Below, one piece after another: positions 34,297-46,051 of a DNA stretch of 64,000 bases; within the stretch, counting starts at the first letter, position 1, and every line of letters starts with the position of its first letter. Position numbers and translations under genes: made by a program. A model generated the notes under the pieces. It was not told the DNA's origin, made no database searches, and saw only the letters and a program-made list of their open reading frames with translations. Origin of the DNA: Podaxis mareebaensis (Eukaryota > Basidiomycota > Agaricomycetes > Agaricales > Agaricaceae); the NCBI GenBank assembly GCA_018524725.1, contig JAEUWP010000180.1, forward strand, positions 310,001 through 374,000. The letters run 5' to 3'.

Positions 34297-36692
34297 ATGT
34301 CATTTCAAAGTCTAATATCCGGTTCAGAGTGTGCTGTACCCGCAAATCCGCTGTCGCAGGTGCTAAAACATACTGAAGGAGATCGGAGCCTTCAGCAGGT
34401 TAGTAAGCTAATTACTCCTGCCCTGGAATTGTTACCGATTGACCGAAAGGATAGGATTGCAGGACCGTCATCGAGTAGAGTACGCTCCGGCGCATCGTTC
34501 AGCGTTATACAGAGACTAATCGTACCCCCAGCTTCACCAATTACCAACAACTGCAGGACCTTCCCTTGCAAATGAACAGGATCTGGCACTCGCTCGACAA
34601 TTCTTCGATGCCCAGGGACCCTCCGCAGGACCATCCTTCGTCCCCCATCCAGCAGAACTTGCTAGGTTGAACCAAATTCCAGGTGGTCCAGGTGGTCCAA
34701 ATCTTCACGATGCCTGGGTCATGGAACAGCAGAAACAACAAGCCTATCGTCCGCTCGAAGATTCAAAACAGGGCGGTTGGGCAGCTGAATTTGGAACTTC
34801 GAACCAAATTACTTCGCCCGCCAGTCCTTCAATACAACAAAACATGCCTGCTAGGCCCGAGTGTATGTCTTCATTCCCTTGCTCAAGCACCTTTTCATCC
34901 GACGTCAGATCCCACTTAGTTCAGCAAAGGAATTCTTATATGTCACCGATGGGCATGTATGGAAGTTCAATGCCCATGTACGGAATGTTTCATGGAACGA
35001 ATCCAAACCTCACAATTACGGATCAAGGAAAGGGCAAGGGCAAGAGTAGGGAGGCCGACTTTGAGGCTGCGTTCGCCCAGGTGGCGGCTTCGTTACAAGA
35101 ACAGACGTCTCGGATTGAAGAAGTCAAAGATGATGTCGATGGCATTAATCAAGCGATGGAGAAGGCCAAACTGGATGAAGAAAAGGTATCGGAAACAGAA
35201 AGCGACTTCAAAAAGTAAGATTTCCTTGACGGCGCGGGAATTATGTTGTTGACAACTGCTTAGGATTTGGGAAGAGCTACAGACGTCAGAACTTCCACCT
35301 CCCCAAGAGGATATGGCTAAATGGGAGGCCGAGTTCAACCAGCTTATGAATGCGCAACGAGATGAACTCGAGACTGATTATGGTGCGTCAATGCAACAAG
35401 CATGGGAAAGCGGTCTCGGTGATTTTTCGACGGATTCGGCGCCAGGAGACAGAATAGAGTTTGACGACGAAGGCGTTCCTGCACTTGGACCCTATGTTTT
35501 CGGTTTGTCTCCGTTCTCGTATCCAAGCAATCATCTTCTAATCTCATACTGCAGAGAAGAATAACAAGTACATGGCCGAGCCTCCGACACGTTCGCTTCT
35601 AGACGAGGCAAAGGCATTGCTGGAACAAAATGGCTCTCTATCTGAAGCAGCTTTGATGCTCGAAGCCGCTATTCAGAAGGGGCAATTGGGAGAGGGCGGG
35701 TACGAAGCGTGGATCCTCTTAGGTGAAACTCGTAATATGGACGAGCGGGAGGAAGCAGGAATGAAGGCTCTCATGGAGGGTGTCAGGCGGGCAGAAGAGA
35801 ATGGTACTCCCGGGCCCGGAATGATGGTTCGTCAGTTCGGTATGTAGTCGCAATGCATATACTGACACCGGATGCAGTCCCTGGCCATTTCTTTCACGAA
35901 CGAATCATACGACAAGGGGTCCCATTCTATGCTATTACGTTGGCTCCGAGCCACCTATCCCACCTACCCAATACCTGAAGAGACCCTGAAGGCCATGAAG
36001 ACGAATAGTGCTTGGGATACACATACCCGGATCACCGACTTGTTCCTTGGTCTCACTCGAGAGCACCACAGCAAGGGCATCTTGGATCCCGACCTGCAAA
36101 TTGGCCTGGGCGTCCTATTCTATACCAATAGTGATTACGATCATGCGAAGGATTGCTTTGCCACTGCTTTGGGCGCTCGACCAAAAGTAAGCAACTCCAG
36201 CCTGCAGAGCAGTACGCGTTTTTCACCTTTCACCAGGACTATTTATTGTGGAATAGACTTGGATCTTCATTATCCAACGGCAACAAGCCCGAAGAGGCAC
36301 TTGGCGCGTACAGGGAAGCCCTTGCTCTTCGGCCTACCTACACCCGCGCCATCTACAACGTTGGGGTAGCCTGTAAGTAATAGACGCCTTGGTTTATACG
36401 TATCCAAGTCCCACCCACGTTTCAGGCCTCAACATCGGAGCTTACAAGGAAGCTGCCGAACACTTCCTCAGCGCCATAAGCTTGCAGGAGAATAGTACTG
36501 GTGACTCTAGCAACCAACTATGGTATACCCTTCGTCGCGCCCTGCTTTCGATGGTGAGCTATCAGACTACTGCTTACTTTGCTTCAGTCACTAAAACGCT
36601 GATTCTAGGAGCGTCCCGACTTGGCAGACATGGCCCAGGTCGAGAACAAAGCGAATCTAGACGTTTTCAGGAGGGAAGGACTTGATTTTTAG
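34297..36692 (+). CDS. PEX5: Peroxisomal targeting signal 1 receptor Pex5
   Basis: Soluble import receptor that binds C-terminal SKL-type signals and docks at Pex13/Pex14. Exons 34297-34398, 34450-34479 (30 nt), 34532-34862, 34920-35214, 35264-35502, 35555-35826, 35878-36186, 36237-36372, 36426-36553 and 36609-36692 give 641 residues. The N-terminus [14 protein letters not shown] carries the conserved cysteine (Cys12) that is mono-ubiquitinated for receptor recycling. Pentapeptide WxxxF motifs for Pex14 are WAAEF (127-131) and WEAEF in exon 5. TPR repeats fill the C-terminal half (for example [60 protein letters not shown]), and the protein ends [12 protein letters not shown]. Length and order are normal. 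Confidence 0.95.
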
Positions 36693-37011
36693 TCCCTTGC
36701 GTCGATAGAAGCACGCTAAGTACTTGTATTGTAATTCTATACCGTTGTATCACACGCTTTCCATTTCCGTTTCCACTTCGATGACCAATGTCAAGAAGCT
36801 TATTGGTCAAACTCAAGAACCCAAGAAATCAAATACCCGGACCGTTGGTAAAGATACTCCGAAATTCTGCGTAAATATCTCCCTCTGGTCACTTGCCTCC
36901 CCTGGGATACATTTAAAGAACAACGGAATCAACCTACAAGTAGCATTCTTGAACCTTTCCTTGTTCTTGGGTCCCACCTCTATTCCCGAGAGACACAACT
37001 AGGATTTCACG

Positions 37012-39964
37012 ATGTCAGAATCGGCAGGAGACGTCCAAATGTTAGTCGAGTTCTCTCATATGCGGCGCTTGATGAACAAGGGAGCCGATTACGATACATG
37101 TTGTACTATTCTTGCCGCCGTGATCTGATTACATCCCTATAGACATACGATTGCAAAGGCAGGCGCGGACACACAGAAGGGGCAGTTGAACAGGGTGTCA
37201 TGCCAGCTTACGCAGAATAAGGTGTGTTAGAAGATCCTCGTTATCGGCCAAGTTTGGGGTTACTAAGTGCATTATGGCATAGATTCGCGGAGGAGCTCAG
37301 GCTATGCGTGAGTGTATTCCCGGCGTAGCCGCCTTGGATCATGCCTGACGAGTTTGGCGATTGGTGGACCAGTCTATGCCGTTGGTTTGACGGAGGATGA
37401 TATGAACAAACCTCAAGTAAACCTCAAACTCCTGAACTTGGGATGGAATGACCGTCTAACACGATGAAAAACTGTAGATTGGTATCTCGCCTGTTTGGTG
37501 GGAAGGTGTGTATCCTAACCTCCGATTGCCTAACTGAAATTTCATTGGTTTGCATTGAACAGGTAACCCATGCAACTCGCACCTCGTGCGTACACCTTTG
37601 CCGGCGATTAGGAAGCTGAGATCACGAGGCTGAGAGGGAATGTATGCATGCAGCTCGAATTGGCGAAACACGTCAAGGACGGATGTAAAGAAGAAGGTCT
37701 TGTTGGATTGATATTCAACACTATCGGTGTCAGCGATGCTATTACTATGGGCACGGACGGTACGTCTTATCTCAGCCCACATAATGCCCAGGAGATCCTG
37801 ATTGGAAACACGCAACGTAGGGATGAGATACTCGTACGCCCCTCTCAGCCTTGATTTGACCTCATAACCTGATCCACTTCGCAAAGACTTCCAAGCCGCG
37901 ATCTCATTGCTGACTCTATCGAGTCCGTCGTCATGGTGCGCACACCGCAAAGATCATACTTGTCCGCGCATACAATGGTCCGAAATCTAGGCGCAACACT
38001 ATGACGGCAATATTTCGATCCCGGGATGCGACAAGAATATGCCAGGATGCTTCATGGCTGCAGCCCGTCACAACCGTCCTACTATTATCGTATACGGTGG
38101 CACCATCCAGGCCGGAACCAGACACGTCGGTTCGTGGTTACAACTGTGCGCTTCTTGATGATTGCTGATGAGTCTTTCCTAGATTGTCCTTCACTGGGCA
38201 AGGTCAAGGGGGGAACTGTCAACATCTCGGATGCATTCGAGTCCTACGGTAACGCACTTCTTCGCTCAGTCTCGACGAAGTCTTGAGGTGTGCGCACAGG
38301 TGCTTATGCTGTTGGAAAAATCAGTGACGAGGAACGCTTCGACGTCGTCAGGCATGCGTGTCCTGGTCCAGGTGCATGCGGAGGCATGTATACTGCGAAC
38401 ACCATGAGCTCAGCCCTGGAGGTAAGGAATACTGCCAATAATTCAGAAATACGGCACTTGATTTACTGTTGGCCAGGTCCTCGGAATGTCTTTGCCTTAT
38501 TCCTCGAGTACTCCTGCTCTCTATCCTGGTGAGCAAAAATCCGGGTCGATGCCGCTGCTGTGGCTGAAGATCAATCAGAAAAGGCGCATGAATGCTTCAG
38601 AGCTGCTAAATACCTGAAACGTCTCCTCGAGTTGGATCTCAAGCCAAGGTAACAACCTGTCCTTCCTGTGTAACTTCAGCCATTGACTAAACACAACAGG
38701 GATATCCTGACCCGCCAATCCTTCCTCAACGCAATTGTCATCATCACCATTCTTGGAGGCTCCACTAACGCCGTACGAACGCTATGGTCTACTCTCCTCT
38801 CTCGACCCTCAGTTCCTCCTCTAGGTTCTGCACCTGCTCGCTATGGCTCGAGCCGCCGACGTCGAGCTCTCCATCGACGATTTCCAGATGATCGCGGACA
38901 AGACGCCCTTCCTTGCCGACCTCATGTAAGCACCAACTGTTCATAGACAGACACTTCTACTCACTGTATTGGTATCTTATAGGCCCTCTGGAAAATACTA
39001 CATGGAAGACATCCACCGCATTGGTGGCATCCCCGCCATCGTCAAGTACCTCCTCAACCACACAGACCTAATTGATGGTTCACAGATGACAGTCACTGGG
39101 AAGACACTCGCAGAGAATTTGGAAGACGTAGCTGAGCTCGAGTTTGATAAACAAGACGTTGTGAGGAGGTTGGATAACCCTATTAAGCCGACAGGCCATA
39201 TTACCATCTTGAGAGGAAACTTGGCTCCTGGAACTGCTGTAGCCAAGTTGACTGGAAAGGAAGGGTTGAGCTTTGAGGTATGTCGTATCCCCTGAATTCA
39301 TTCCGGACCGTATTGTTAACCAGAGATTGAATTGTAGGGTGCCGCCAGGTGCTTCGATAGGTTTGTTAATTCGTTCTCGGTTCCGCGGCGGAATGTTGAA
39401 GGGCTTGTTAGGCTCGATGACTTCTACCCTGTCCTCGAAGCTGGTGAAATTAAACCCGGAATGGTCCTCATCTTCAGGTATCAAGGACCCAAAGGTGCAC
39501 CAGGAATGCCCGAGATGCTGGGTAAAGTCCCCAATTTCCTGCACTACCACATCTCCCCTGATTAGTCTCCACCAGGTCCTACCGGAGCCATTATCGGTGC
39601 AGGTCTCGCAGGCAAAACAGCACTCATCACCGACGGCCGTTTCTCAGGCGCCAGTCGTGGCTTCATCATCGGACACGTCGTTCCCGAGGCGCGTGTCGGT
39701 GGACCTATCGCGCTGGTTCAGGATGGTGATCGCATTGTCATTGATTCCGAGACGAGGACGATCAACTGGTTGGTCGACGAGGAGGAACAAAAGAGGCGTA
39801 AGGCAATCTGGGACGCCTCGGATAAGGGGAAGTTGAATGTTGGGCGCGGTATTCTTTTGAGATATGCAAGAGATGTTGCTGTGAGTTTCATTTTCCTTGA
39901 TGACCTTGTGCGGCTGGACTGACTTTGCGTGTAGCCGGCCAGCGAGGGAGCGTATTGTGACTAA
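37012..39964 (+). CDS. ILV3: Dihydroxyacid dehydratase (Ilv3/IlvD type), 21 exons
   Basis: Fe-S enzyme of valine/isoleucine synthesis, dehydrating dihydroxyacids to 2-oxoacids. Exons: 37012-37040, 37143-37221, 37283-37307, 37373-37416, 37478-37505, 37563-37585, 37654-37759, 37821-37833 (13 nt), 37887-37935, 37991-38129, 38183-38248, 38300-38421, 38477-38528, 38579-38648, 38700-38772, 38825-38925, 38983-39277, 39338-39360, 39412-39521, 39576-39880, 39935-39964; 593 residues without a break. Cluster cysteines lie in [17 protein letters not shown] and [16 protein letters not shown]. Other blocks: [47 protein letters not shown], ending EGAYCD. The N-terminus is only about 25 residues longer than the catalytic core, acidic at first, with no clear mitochondrial presequence, so it may be a cytosolic paralogue. 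Confidence 0.92.
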
Positions 39965-40107
39965 ACTTCAAGGGACCATGAGAATGGATGTAAGATAACA
40001 AGATGGATTGGTATGACGTGTATTTATCCATAGCATTGCAAGCCCTGCCCAAACAAAAAATAGTCCCAGAAGTACAACCAGCGAGAGAAACAACGAAATA
40101 CAAATAA

Positions 40108-40900
40108 TTACCGCTTGTCCGACTCATCATCTCCATCTTCATCCTCCTTCTCCCCATTCACCCCAGGCCGATGTCGTCCCAACGTTGAAATGTCCGGCAT
40201 GTCGGTCATGACCGACAACAACGGCCTCTTTTCCTCGACATGCCCCTCTCTCGTCGCGATAGGACGGCTTACACCCTTCCCTTTCTCAGCCTTTTCCGCA
40301 GCAGCAACAGCCTCAGGGGAGGGTGCCAATTCCGCAAACGCATACCCCGGTTTCCGCTGCCCGAGTAACACAGCCGGATCAGGGGGAATAACCACCTCTT
40401 CCGTCTGTGGTTTCGACTTGACTTCGGGTGGGGGCATACCAGCTGCAACAGCCGCGCGCTTGAGTTTCTTCCTGTTGTAGCGCTTCCTGAAGTAGATCGC
40501 GAAACCTATGATCCAGGCTATTAGAACCAAACCGGCGCTGATGCTGGCTGCTATGATCGGTGTTTTCGCTGGTTTCCTGTGTGCGTGTATAGTTGAGAAC
40601 GATGCATTTTGAATGGTGAGAAGCGAGGGAGAGCCTACCCTTGTAGAGCTGCAGCTTCTGATGAGCTGACGGCTCGCGCATGATGTACGCCTAACGGTTG
40701 GAGAGAAGTGGCTTTGGGACGATCGTCAGTGGTGTGTCCTAGCCCAATGATATGTGAGGAACGTACGCGTTCGCTGGATGAGCCCCATAGGGGTTTAGTA
40801 AATTGAAAGCAATGGATTGAGTTCTTATAGCGGAAACCGTAGCATGAATGCTCCAAGGTGGAGGCGGTGAGCAAGATTACATACTGCGCATTCTGAGCCT
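40108..40900 (-). CDS. Single-pass membrane protein, N-terminus unresolved
   Basis: Type I-like membrane protein of unknown function. The sure part is the last exon, 40576-40108, with one helix (IIAASISAGLVLIAWIIGFAIYF), a basic stop-transfer RKRYNRKKLKR and a polar tail ending DDESDKR. It is joined in frame to an exon ending at 40639 (SSSEAAALQ-GKPAK). That frame stays open up to about 40900 and encodes a Cys-containing ectodomain (CYGFRYKNSIHCF). I found no ATG or signal peptide fitting this frame in the roughly 95 bp before the APA2 stop at 40996, so the first exon may be missing from the model. The upper boundary given is only the end of the open frame. Confidence 0.6.
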
Positions 40901-40995
40901 AGAGCAACCGTCATAAGTAGCCAGTTCAATCAACGATCCAAGGCGTGGGAATATGATTTATTCCGGAATCTATTTATGCAAATCGGAGTCCTTGC

Positions 40996-42354
40996 TCACA
41001 CATGCGATGTACCAAGCGTCACTGCCTCGTCCGTAGTACCAGCAATCTGTACTTCGTGCACACTCTCCAATCCAACTCCCTTCAAAATCTTCCCAACCCC
41101 GTGTGACTTGACCTTCTCCAGCTCCTCGTCACTCTTGACGAGCAGCATCCCAGCGAAGCCTAACGAGTTAACACTGACTTCGTCTCCCGTTTCCGGGAGC
41201 TTGTACTTTTCGTATCTGCGCGGAATGAGATGGATGTGTTCCAGGGTGATGATTACGTTGTACGATGGTTTTCCAGCGGGATAGTCGGGAGCGTGTCGGA
41301 TCGTTGAAACGACGAGGTCTAACAAGGAGAGGAAAGTATTGGCCAGCGTTTGTTCCAGTTTTTCATCGTCCTCGTACTGCATTTCGGATGGAAAACGGAA
41401 GACGTGGTTTGCGTAAGGGAGTTTGGATATCGTAAACGGCTTTGCTGCATTCAGCCGTCAGCCAGGAGCCATTACGGAATGTATGAATGCACGAACAGGG
41501 CGTTTCCAAGTTTGTCGACTTTGCGAGGCGCTCAATTGGTGGGCCAGATTCACCCTCGTCGACGGGGATGAACTGGACATGTTTATGTGGCTGGCTGGCA
41601 CCACTAAAATCGCCACCTGCAAGAGAATGAGTGCTCGATAGAAACATAGACGGTGAGCGGACATATTCACAATTATAAAAGGCAAAGAATCTCTTGCCCG
41701 CCTTTCGTGCAGCTACGAGGATCTTGTACGTCTGCACTAGATCAGGCGGAAGTAGAGGCGATGATTGTGGCTTGAATTCTGTCAACGTAACCAAGCTTAA
41801 AGACTCATATATGCAACTTAAATGACCACATACCTTTCGACACGAGCAGGAAGTGGTTCGCAACGACGGAATACTTATTCAACTAAGATCGAGTGTTCAG
41901 ATACGTACAAATACAAAGAACGGAAAATTGAACCCCACAAGAACGACATACTCCTCTTCCGAGCCCTCATCCTTAAGCCCGCCCACGTACAAATTCTCAT
42001 TATACGGTGGTGCGAATGGATCAAAGGCCTTCCCACCAGAGGCGTGCAATGCTACTCCCCCATCCGAAGTGCTAGCCGGCGCGTCCTTAGGGTCAACTTG
42101 TTCCGGCGTGGTCACGATTTGCTGTGGTTTCTTCTGCAACGCCGGGCACACACGAATCTGGAACTATGCAAAGAAAGACACACCAGCTCACCCATCAGCA
42201 GTACCTATCCAAGACAACCACTTTGACCCACCTCGACATCAATCTCCGGTTCACGATGGTTGACTACGATAGAGGGAAAGAATAACAAGTCACCGCTTTC
42301 TTTTGCCTTTTCGTATTGGCTCGGGATCTTGGAGATGATATCGGCGGGCGACAT
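40996..42354 (-). CDS. APA2: Ap4A phosphorylase (ATP adenylyltransferase)
   Basis: Degrades diadenosine tetraphosphate by phosphorolysis; a HIT-superfamily enzyme. Exons 42354-42232, 42163-41939, 41882-41834, 41778-41671, 41616-41497 and 41444-40996 give 357 residues. Family features: N-terminal SGDLLFFPSIVVNH, FDPFAPPYNENLYVGGL, LLNKYSVVANHFLLVSKEFKPQ, and the catalytic HIT-like motif SQPHKHVQF (about 177-185) with its His-x-His-x-Gln. A C-terminal domain follows (SYNVIITLEHIHLIPRRYE, VNSLGFAGMLLVKSDEEL). The exon 5/6 junction (ETP-SKPFTISKLPYANHVF) uses a GTTCGT donor and is supported by the conserved SKLPYANH. The upstream neighbour on the same strand is the three-helix protein, 569 bp away. 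Confidence 0.92.
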
Positions 42355-42923
42355 CGGTAGTAAATCACAACCTGTGGAGTCCAAGAGACAAAGCAAAGAG
42401 AAGAAAGATAGTATGTGTCTAAAGATAGGAAATGCGACGGTAAGCTCATCGGCATTGCCGATTACGCATATCAACCTACGATCAACCTCATCCAGGGTAA
42501 TTTGAATTTCCCGCTTGCAAAGAATAGGGGCTTCATTTCGTCATTCAACATCAGGTTTCGACTTTTCAAGAGCTCGATTCTCTAGCGTGTATTGCGAATG
42601 CGGTGGTAGCCAAGAATAGACACACAACAAGTACAACTTTACATGTCCAGACAACAGGTCGAGAACAGGACAGCATATTGACGAAAACAAAAAGACACGA
42701 AGATGTTGTACAAGCGCATGTGTTGGTGGGGTCGCGACAAAAGTAAAAAAAGAATGTAAGGTGGACTCAGTCCGGAAGAAATTAAAACAATCAAAAGAGC
42801 GCAAAAGAAAAAAAAAAAGCTATTCCTCCCTCTCCTGCGTCAGGAACTTTGTAAGCAGACTTGAACAACACATCTGTTTCTGTGACGAGGAGTCATGGTG
42901 ACAATGGAGGGGCAGGGCCGAGC
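42355..42923. other. Intergenic, APA2 upstream region
   Basis: Some 570 bp between two minus-strand genes. It contains an A-rich run (about 42809-42820) close to the downstream end of the three-helix gene and otherwise only short open frames. It presumably holds the APA2 promoter. Confidence 0.35.
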
Positions 42924-43509
42924 TCACGCCTGCCCCTCCTTTCCCCTGTTCCCTTCCGCTTCCGCCATCGTCTCTCCTAGAGCTACTGCGCGCGTGTAAC
43001 ATCCCAATGCTATTAATGACCATAAAGCAGCATTGGTTCCCTGCACAAACGTTTCAACATCAACATCCGAGTCCTAGCAAGTTACCACAAGATGTTACTC
43101 ACCTGATAGAACAAAATCATAAGGAACGATTGGAAGAACAGCAACACGATCCTAACGACCAGGTTCCTGTAAACCGGCAGTTTTTTCATCAATGGCAATG
43201 GCCATTCCAGCGCCAAGATACCGAATCCAAGAAGCATCGCAAAGATCTGAATGAGGGGAATCTTGACGATAATGGTGATGAAGGGTGCGGCACCGGGCGC
43301 AGGCCTGTTTCGGTGATATGGTCATAACCGCGAAAAAAGACAAGGATGAAGGAGCAAATGAATTCAAGTCGTTAGGGTTCACTTTGTTAGACGCTAAAAG
43401 TAATGACGTACTGAATACCTCCGGGGTCACGCAAAGTACCACCGACAAAGTCCCAAAAGAACTTGCGATAGAACATGCCCCAGAATGCAGCCCAAATACC
43501 ATCTAACAT
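42924..43509 (-). CDS. Small membrane protein with three to four helices (DUF7727-like)
   Basis: Basidiomycete small membrane protein of unknown function. Exons 43509-43412, 43304-43103 and 43040-42924 join to 138 residues. The N-terminus MLDGIWAAFWGMFYRKFFWD is followed by FVGGTLRDPGGIQ-PAPGAAPF. Hydrophobic segments are FITIIVKIPLIQIFAMLLGF, ILALEWPLPLM, VVRIVLLFFQSFLMILFYQ and NAALWSLIALGCY, and a short polar tail ends GKEGQA. The pattern GG-LRDP-G--P-P-A-PF matches a family I know from mushroom genomes under DUF names; the exact DUF number is from memory and uncertain. The start is set by the first ATG, and the exon 1/2 join uses a consensus GTACGT donor. No catalytic residues are apparent. 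Confidence 0.75.
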
Positions 43510-44108
43510 TGACAATGTAAAAGAAGGAAAAAAAAAAAAGTCAGAAATCGAGCTCCGAATTTGCACACAGTGGACGCACATATAGTCGCTGTGATAGAGA
43601 CGAAACGAGAATATTCATGCCAAATCAATTTGCCCATTTTGAGAGTACTAGTCGAGTCGAGTTGTTGTTCGAGGGGATGATGTTCAGGGGGTGGATGTTT
43701 TTTGCACGCAGTAGGTAGGAAACGACGCGGGGAGCACGGCTCAGCTCAATAAAACCAGCAGGTAATATGTTTACAGCGGGGAAGAAGGCTTGCTTCAGAC
43801 ACCAGAAGGAAAATGAACAGCAGAAAAGAAAGAAAAAGAGCGCAGCTTCTAGCTGGCTAAAGTGAACGGTGGTGGAGAAGAAGAGAAAGGAGCTCTGTGA
43901 GGGAACAAAGGTGAGAAACAAGTGTCCAGATACTATTATTACCTTCGGAGTTTGAACTGCCTCTTTGTCGTGTGGTAACCAACGCTGTTACAATCACACA
44001 TCAATCGTTGTATGTTGACACTACTATGGTCAAGGCAAACTAGTGTGTAATATTTAAGTGTACATATGTAGTAGTACCGACGAATAAAGTTCAAGTCCGA
44101 CAACTAGT
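43510..44108. other. Intergenic upstream of the three-helix protein gene
   Basis: About 600 bp with no supported gene; the one 98-codon minus-strand open frame is rich in Phe/Leu/Ser and looks like translated T-rich DNA. It probably contains the promoter of the small membrane protein and the 3' UTR of the next gene. Confidence 0.35.
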
Positions 44109-46051
44109 CTATTGCAGTGAGCCAATATTTAGAGTAGGGGGCCGTCTTGGACGGTAAGGTTGACGCGAACGTTGAGATGGAGACGAAGTATCCTGTGCAA
44201 TTGAGATCAGCAGGCGCCTTTGACGTTGATATACCAGACTACCGGTTGTATGCTCACCGTCACGACCGACGTGGGAACTGTTCGAAGTGATCCAGGCGCC
44301 CGGGGAGTCGCCACACGGGGAACAGAGGAGTTCAACGGATCTGATGATCCCGAAAAAGTCACTTGCGGGCGACTTTCATACATCTCAGCGCTGCCACTCG
44401 AGAACTCGGGATCACCGTAATAACTTGGCGCAACGGAAAGCTTGGATGACCGTTTGTTGTAACGCGACTTCTGCGATGGAACAAGCTGTGCTGGTGGTGG
44501 CAATGGGAAGGCTGGATTATCACCGCCAGGTGCCGGTGGTCGAGCCATTCCTGATTCCATCACGCTCTGCATCGGTAAGATGGGGGTGACGGGGGAAATG
44601 CTGGCTTTGATGATGCTGGACTCCTGACGCAGACGTCGCCGCCTCAAGAACAAAAACAGACCAACGACTATGAGGAGCACGGCCACCACTCCTGCGATTG
44701 ATGCGCCTGCAATGACACCTGCGCGGGTGGTACTAGATCTATGGTGTTCCATGAGTCATAATTGAATGGTGTCAGAATGAGCGCACGTACTTCCCGGCAG
44801 AACTTGCTGGCTGGAGGGACGAGCCGTTGTTTGGTGGCGTCGCACCAGACGTGCTATTCGCCGCACCCAAGGTTTGAGCCGAGTAGATGTCAACGGAATC
44901 GATATCGATGAATGGCCCTGTGTTGAACCTCTGAACCTTTGAGACAGTCATGTTGTGTTGACCGTCCGCGAGACCATCCGCCCAATACTATAACCTAGTA
45001 AGTCCATTACATTCCTTACGGTTGCCTTTTACATACCAACAACACCTGCAAAACGGTGTCAGTGATCATGTATGACGTTCACCATGGCAAGGCGCTTACC
45101 TGCGATCTGACCGCGAGGACACGGTTCATAGATCCACCTGGCATTGTTACAGTCTTACCATCGATGGTGATGGAGACATCCGCGTGATCTGGCGATACGG
45201 TGCCATAGAGCGCAACCGCATTTCCTGTAAATTGGAGGGAGAACGCTGCGTCGTCATCCGAGGAATAACTAACGAACGAATAAGTTAAAACTATGATTCA
45301 ACATGAAGAAAACGCACTGAAGTGTATTATCTCGGAACTCAGGTCTGGGGTTCATCTTCCAAGCACCAGGAGAGGGAAGATAGTTAATACGCGAGTCGTT
45401 GTCATCAATGGTCGTAACTGCAGGATTCGAGCTAGAAAATAATCAGAATACTACACGTATTGTTACAGAAAAAGAAACCTACCCAGCAGAACCAATCTGC
45501 GTTTCAAATGTAATCGTGTCGATATCAACAGGAGCCCCTCCAGTATTTGTTAGTACTACAGTACGGACGTCGTCTGAGAGACCAGAAACAAAGGCAAGGT
45601 TGTTCTTGACAGGAGAAGATCCAGGAACAGGATTGCCGTCAAAGAGTTGTTTTCCGTCGAGCGAAATAGAAAAAGGGCCATAACCAGGCCTTCGACCTCC
45701 AGTGATAGTGAACCCAGTACCTGGTGGTGATGTTGAACAGCTATACAGGCACGCTGATAAATCAGAACACACCACGAAACTGAAATGTCGCAGTCGCGCC
45801 TTGCATTGCAGTTACATGATACGAACCGCCCGAATACGACTTGACCCCTCGAGTTCAGCCTCGCCCAATGATCTTCGAAAGAGCGGTACGTACTGCAGCT
45901 AGCGTGTCATTGGCTTGTGCGTCCTGCCATGCGTCTGGCGGTGCATACTGGATCATAGGGGAACCGTCTTCCACTGAAAAAAGTCGGAATCTGGCCACGG
46001 ATACCCATGTAAGACTGGGGCCGACTCACCTAGTATGGATTGAACCGCCAT
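44109..46051 (-). CDS. Single-pass membrane protein with two beta-sandwich (carbohydrate-binding-like) modules
   Basis: Typical Agaricomycete surface-protein family of unknown function. Exons 46051-46030, 45973-45894, 45839-45773, 45720-45483, 45431-45318, 45268-45100, 45045-45037 (9 nt), 44987-44791, 44738-44258 and 44192-44109 give 452 residues. Module 1: GSPMIQYAPPDAWQD, SYSGGSYHVT, GATATFQFRGTGFTITGG, SISLDGK, VVLTNTGGAPVDIDTITFE. Module 2 repeats the plan: DNTLHYSSDDDAAFSLQFTG, VALYGTVSPDHADVSITIDG, NMTVSKVQRFNTGPFIDIDS. A Ser/Thr linker is followed by one helix (GVIAGASIAGVVAVLLIVVG, about residue 275) and RRRRLR. There is no signal peptide ahead of module 1; exon 1 is 22 nt. The last exon is the least certain. 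Confidence 0.78.

Noticed and set aside
37012..39964. Dihydroxyacid dehydratase as a pseudogene, because no long open frame covers it
   Set aside because: Careful splicing gives 21 exons in one unbroken frame with all cluster cysteines, so the fragmentation is due to introns.
46034..46044. GGTTCAATCC on the minus strand, again a B-box-like string
   Set aside because: It lies inside the first coding exon of the beta-sandwich membrane protein and has no complementary stem.
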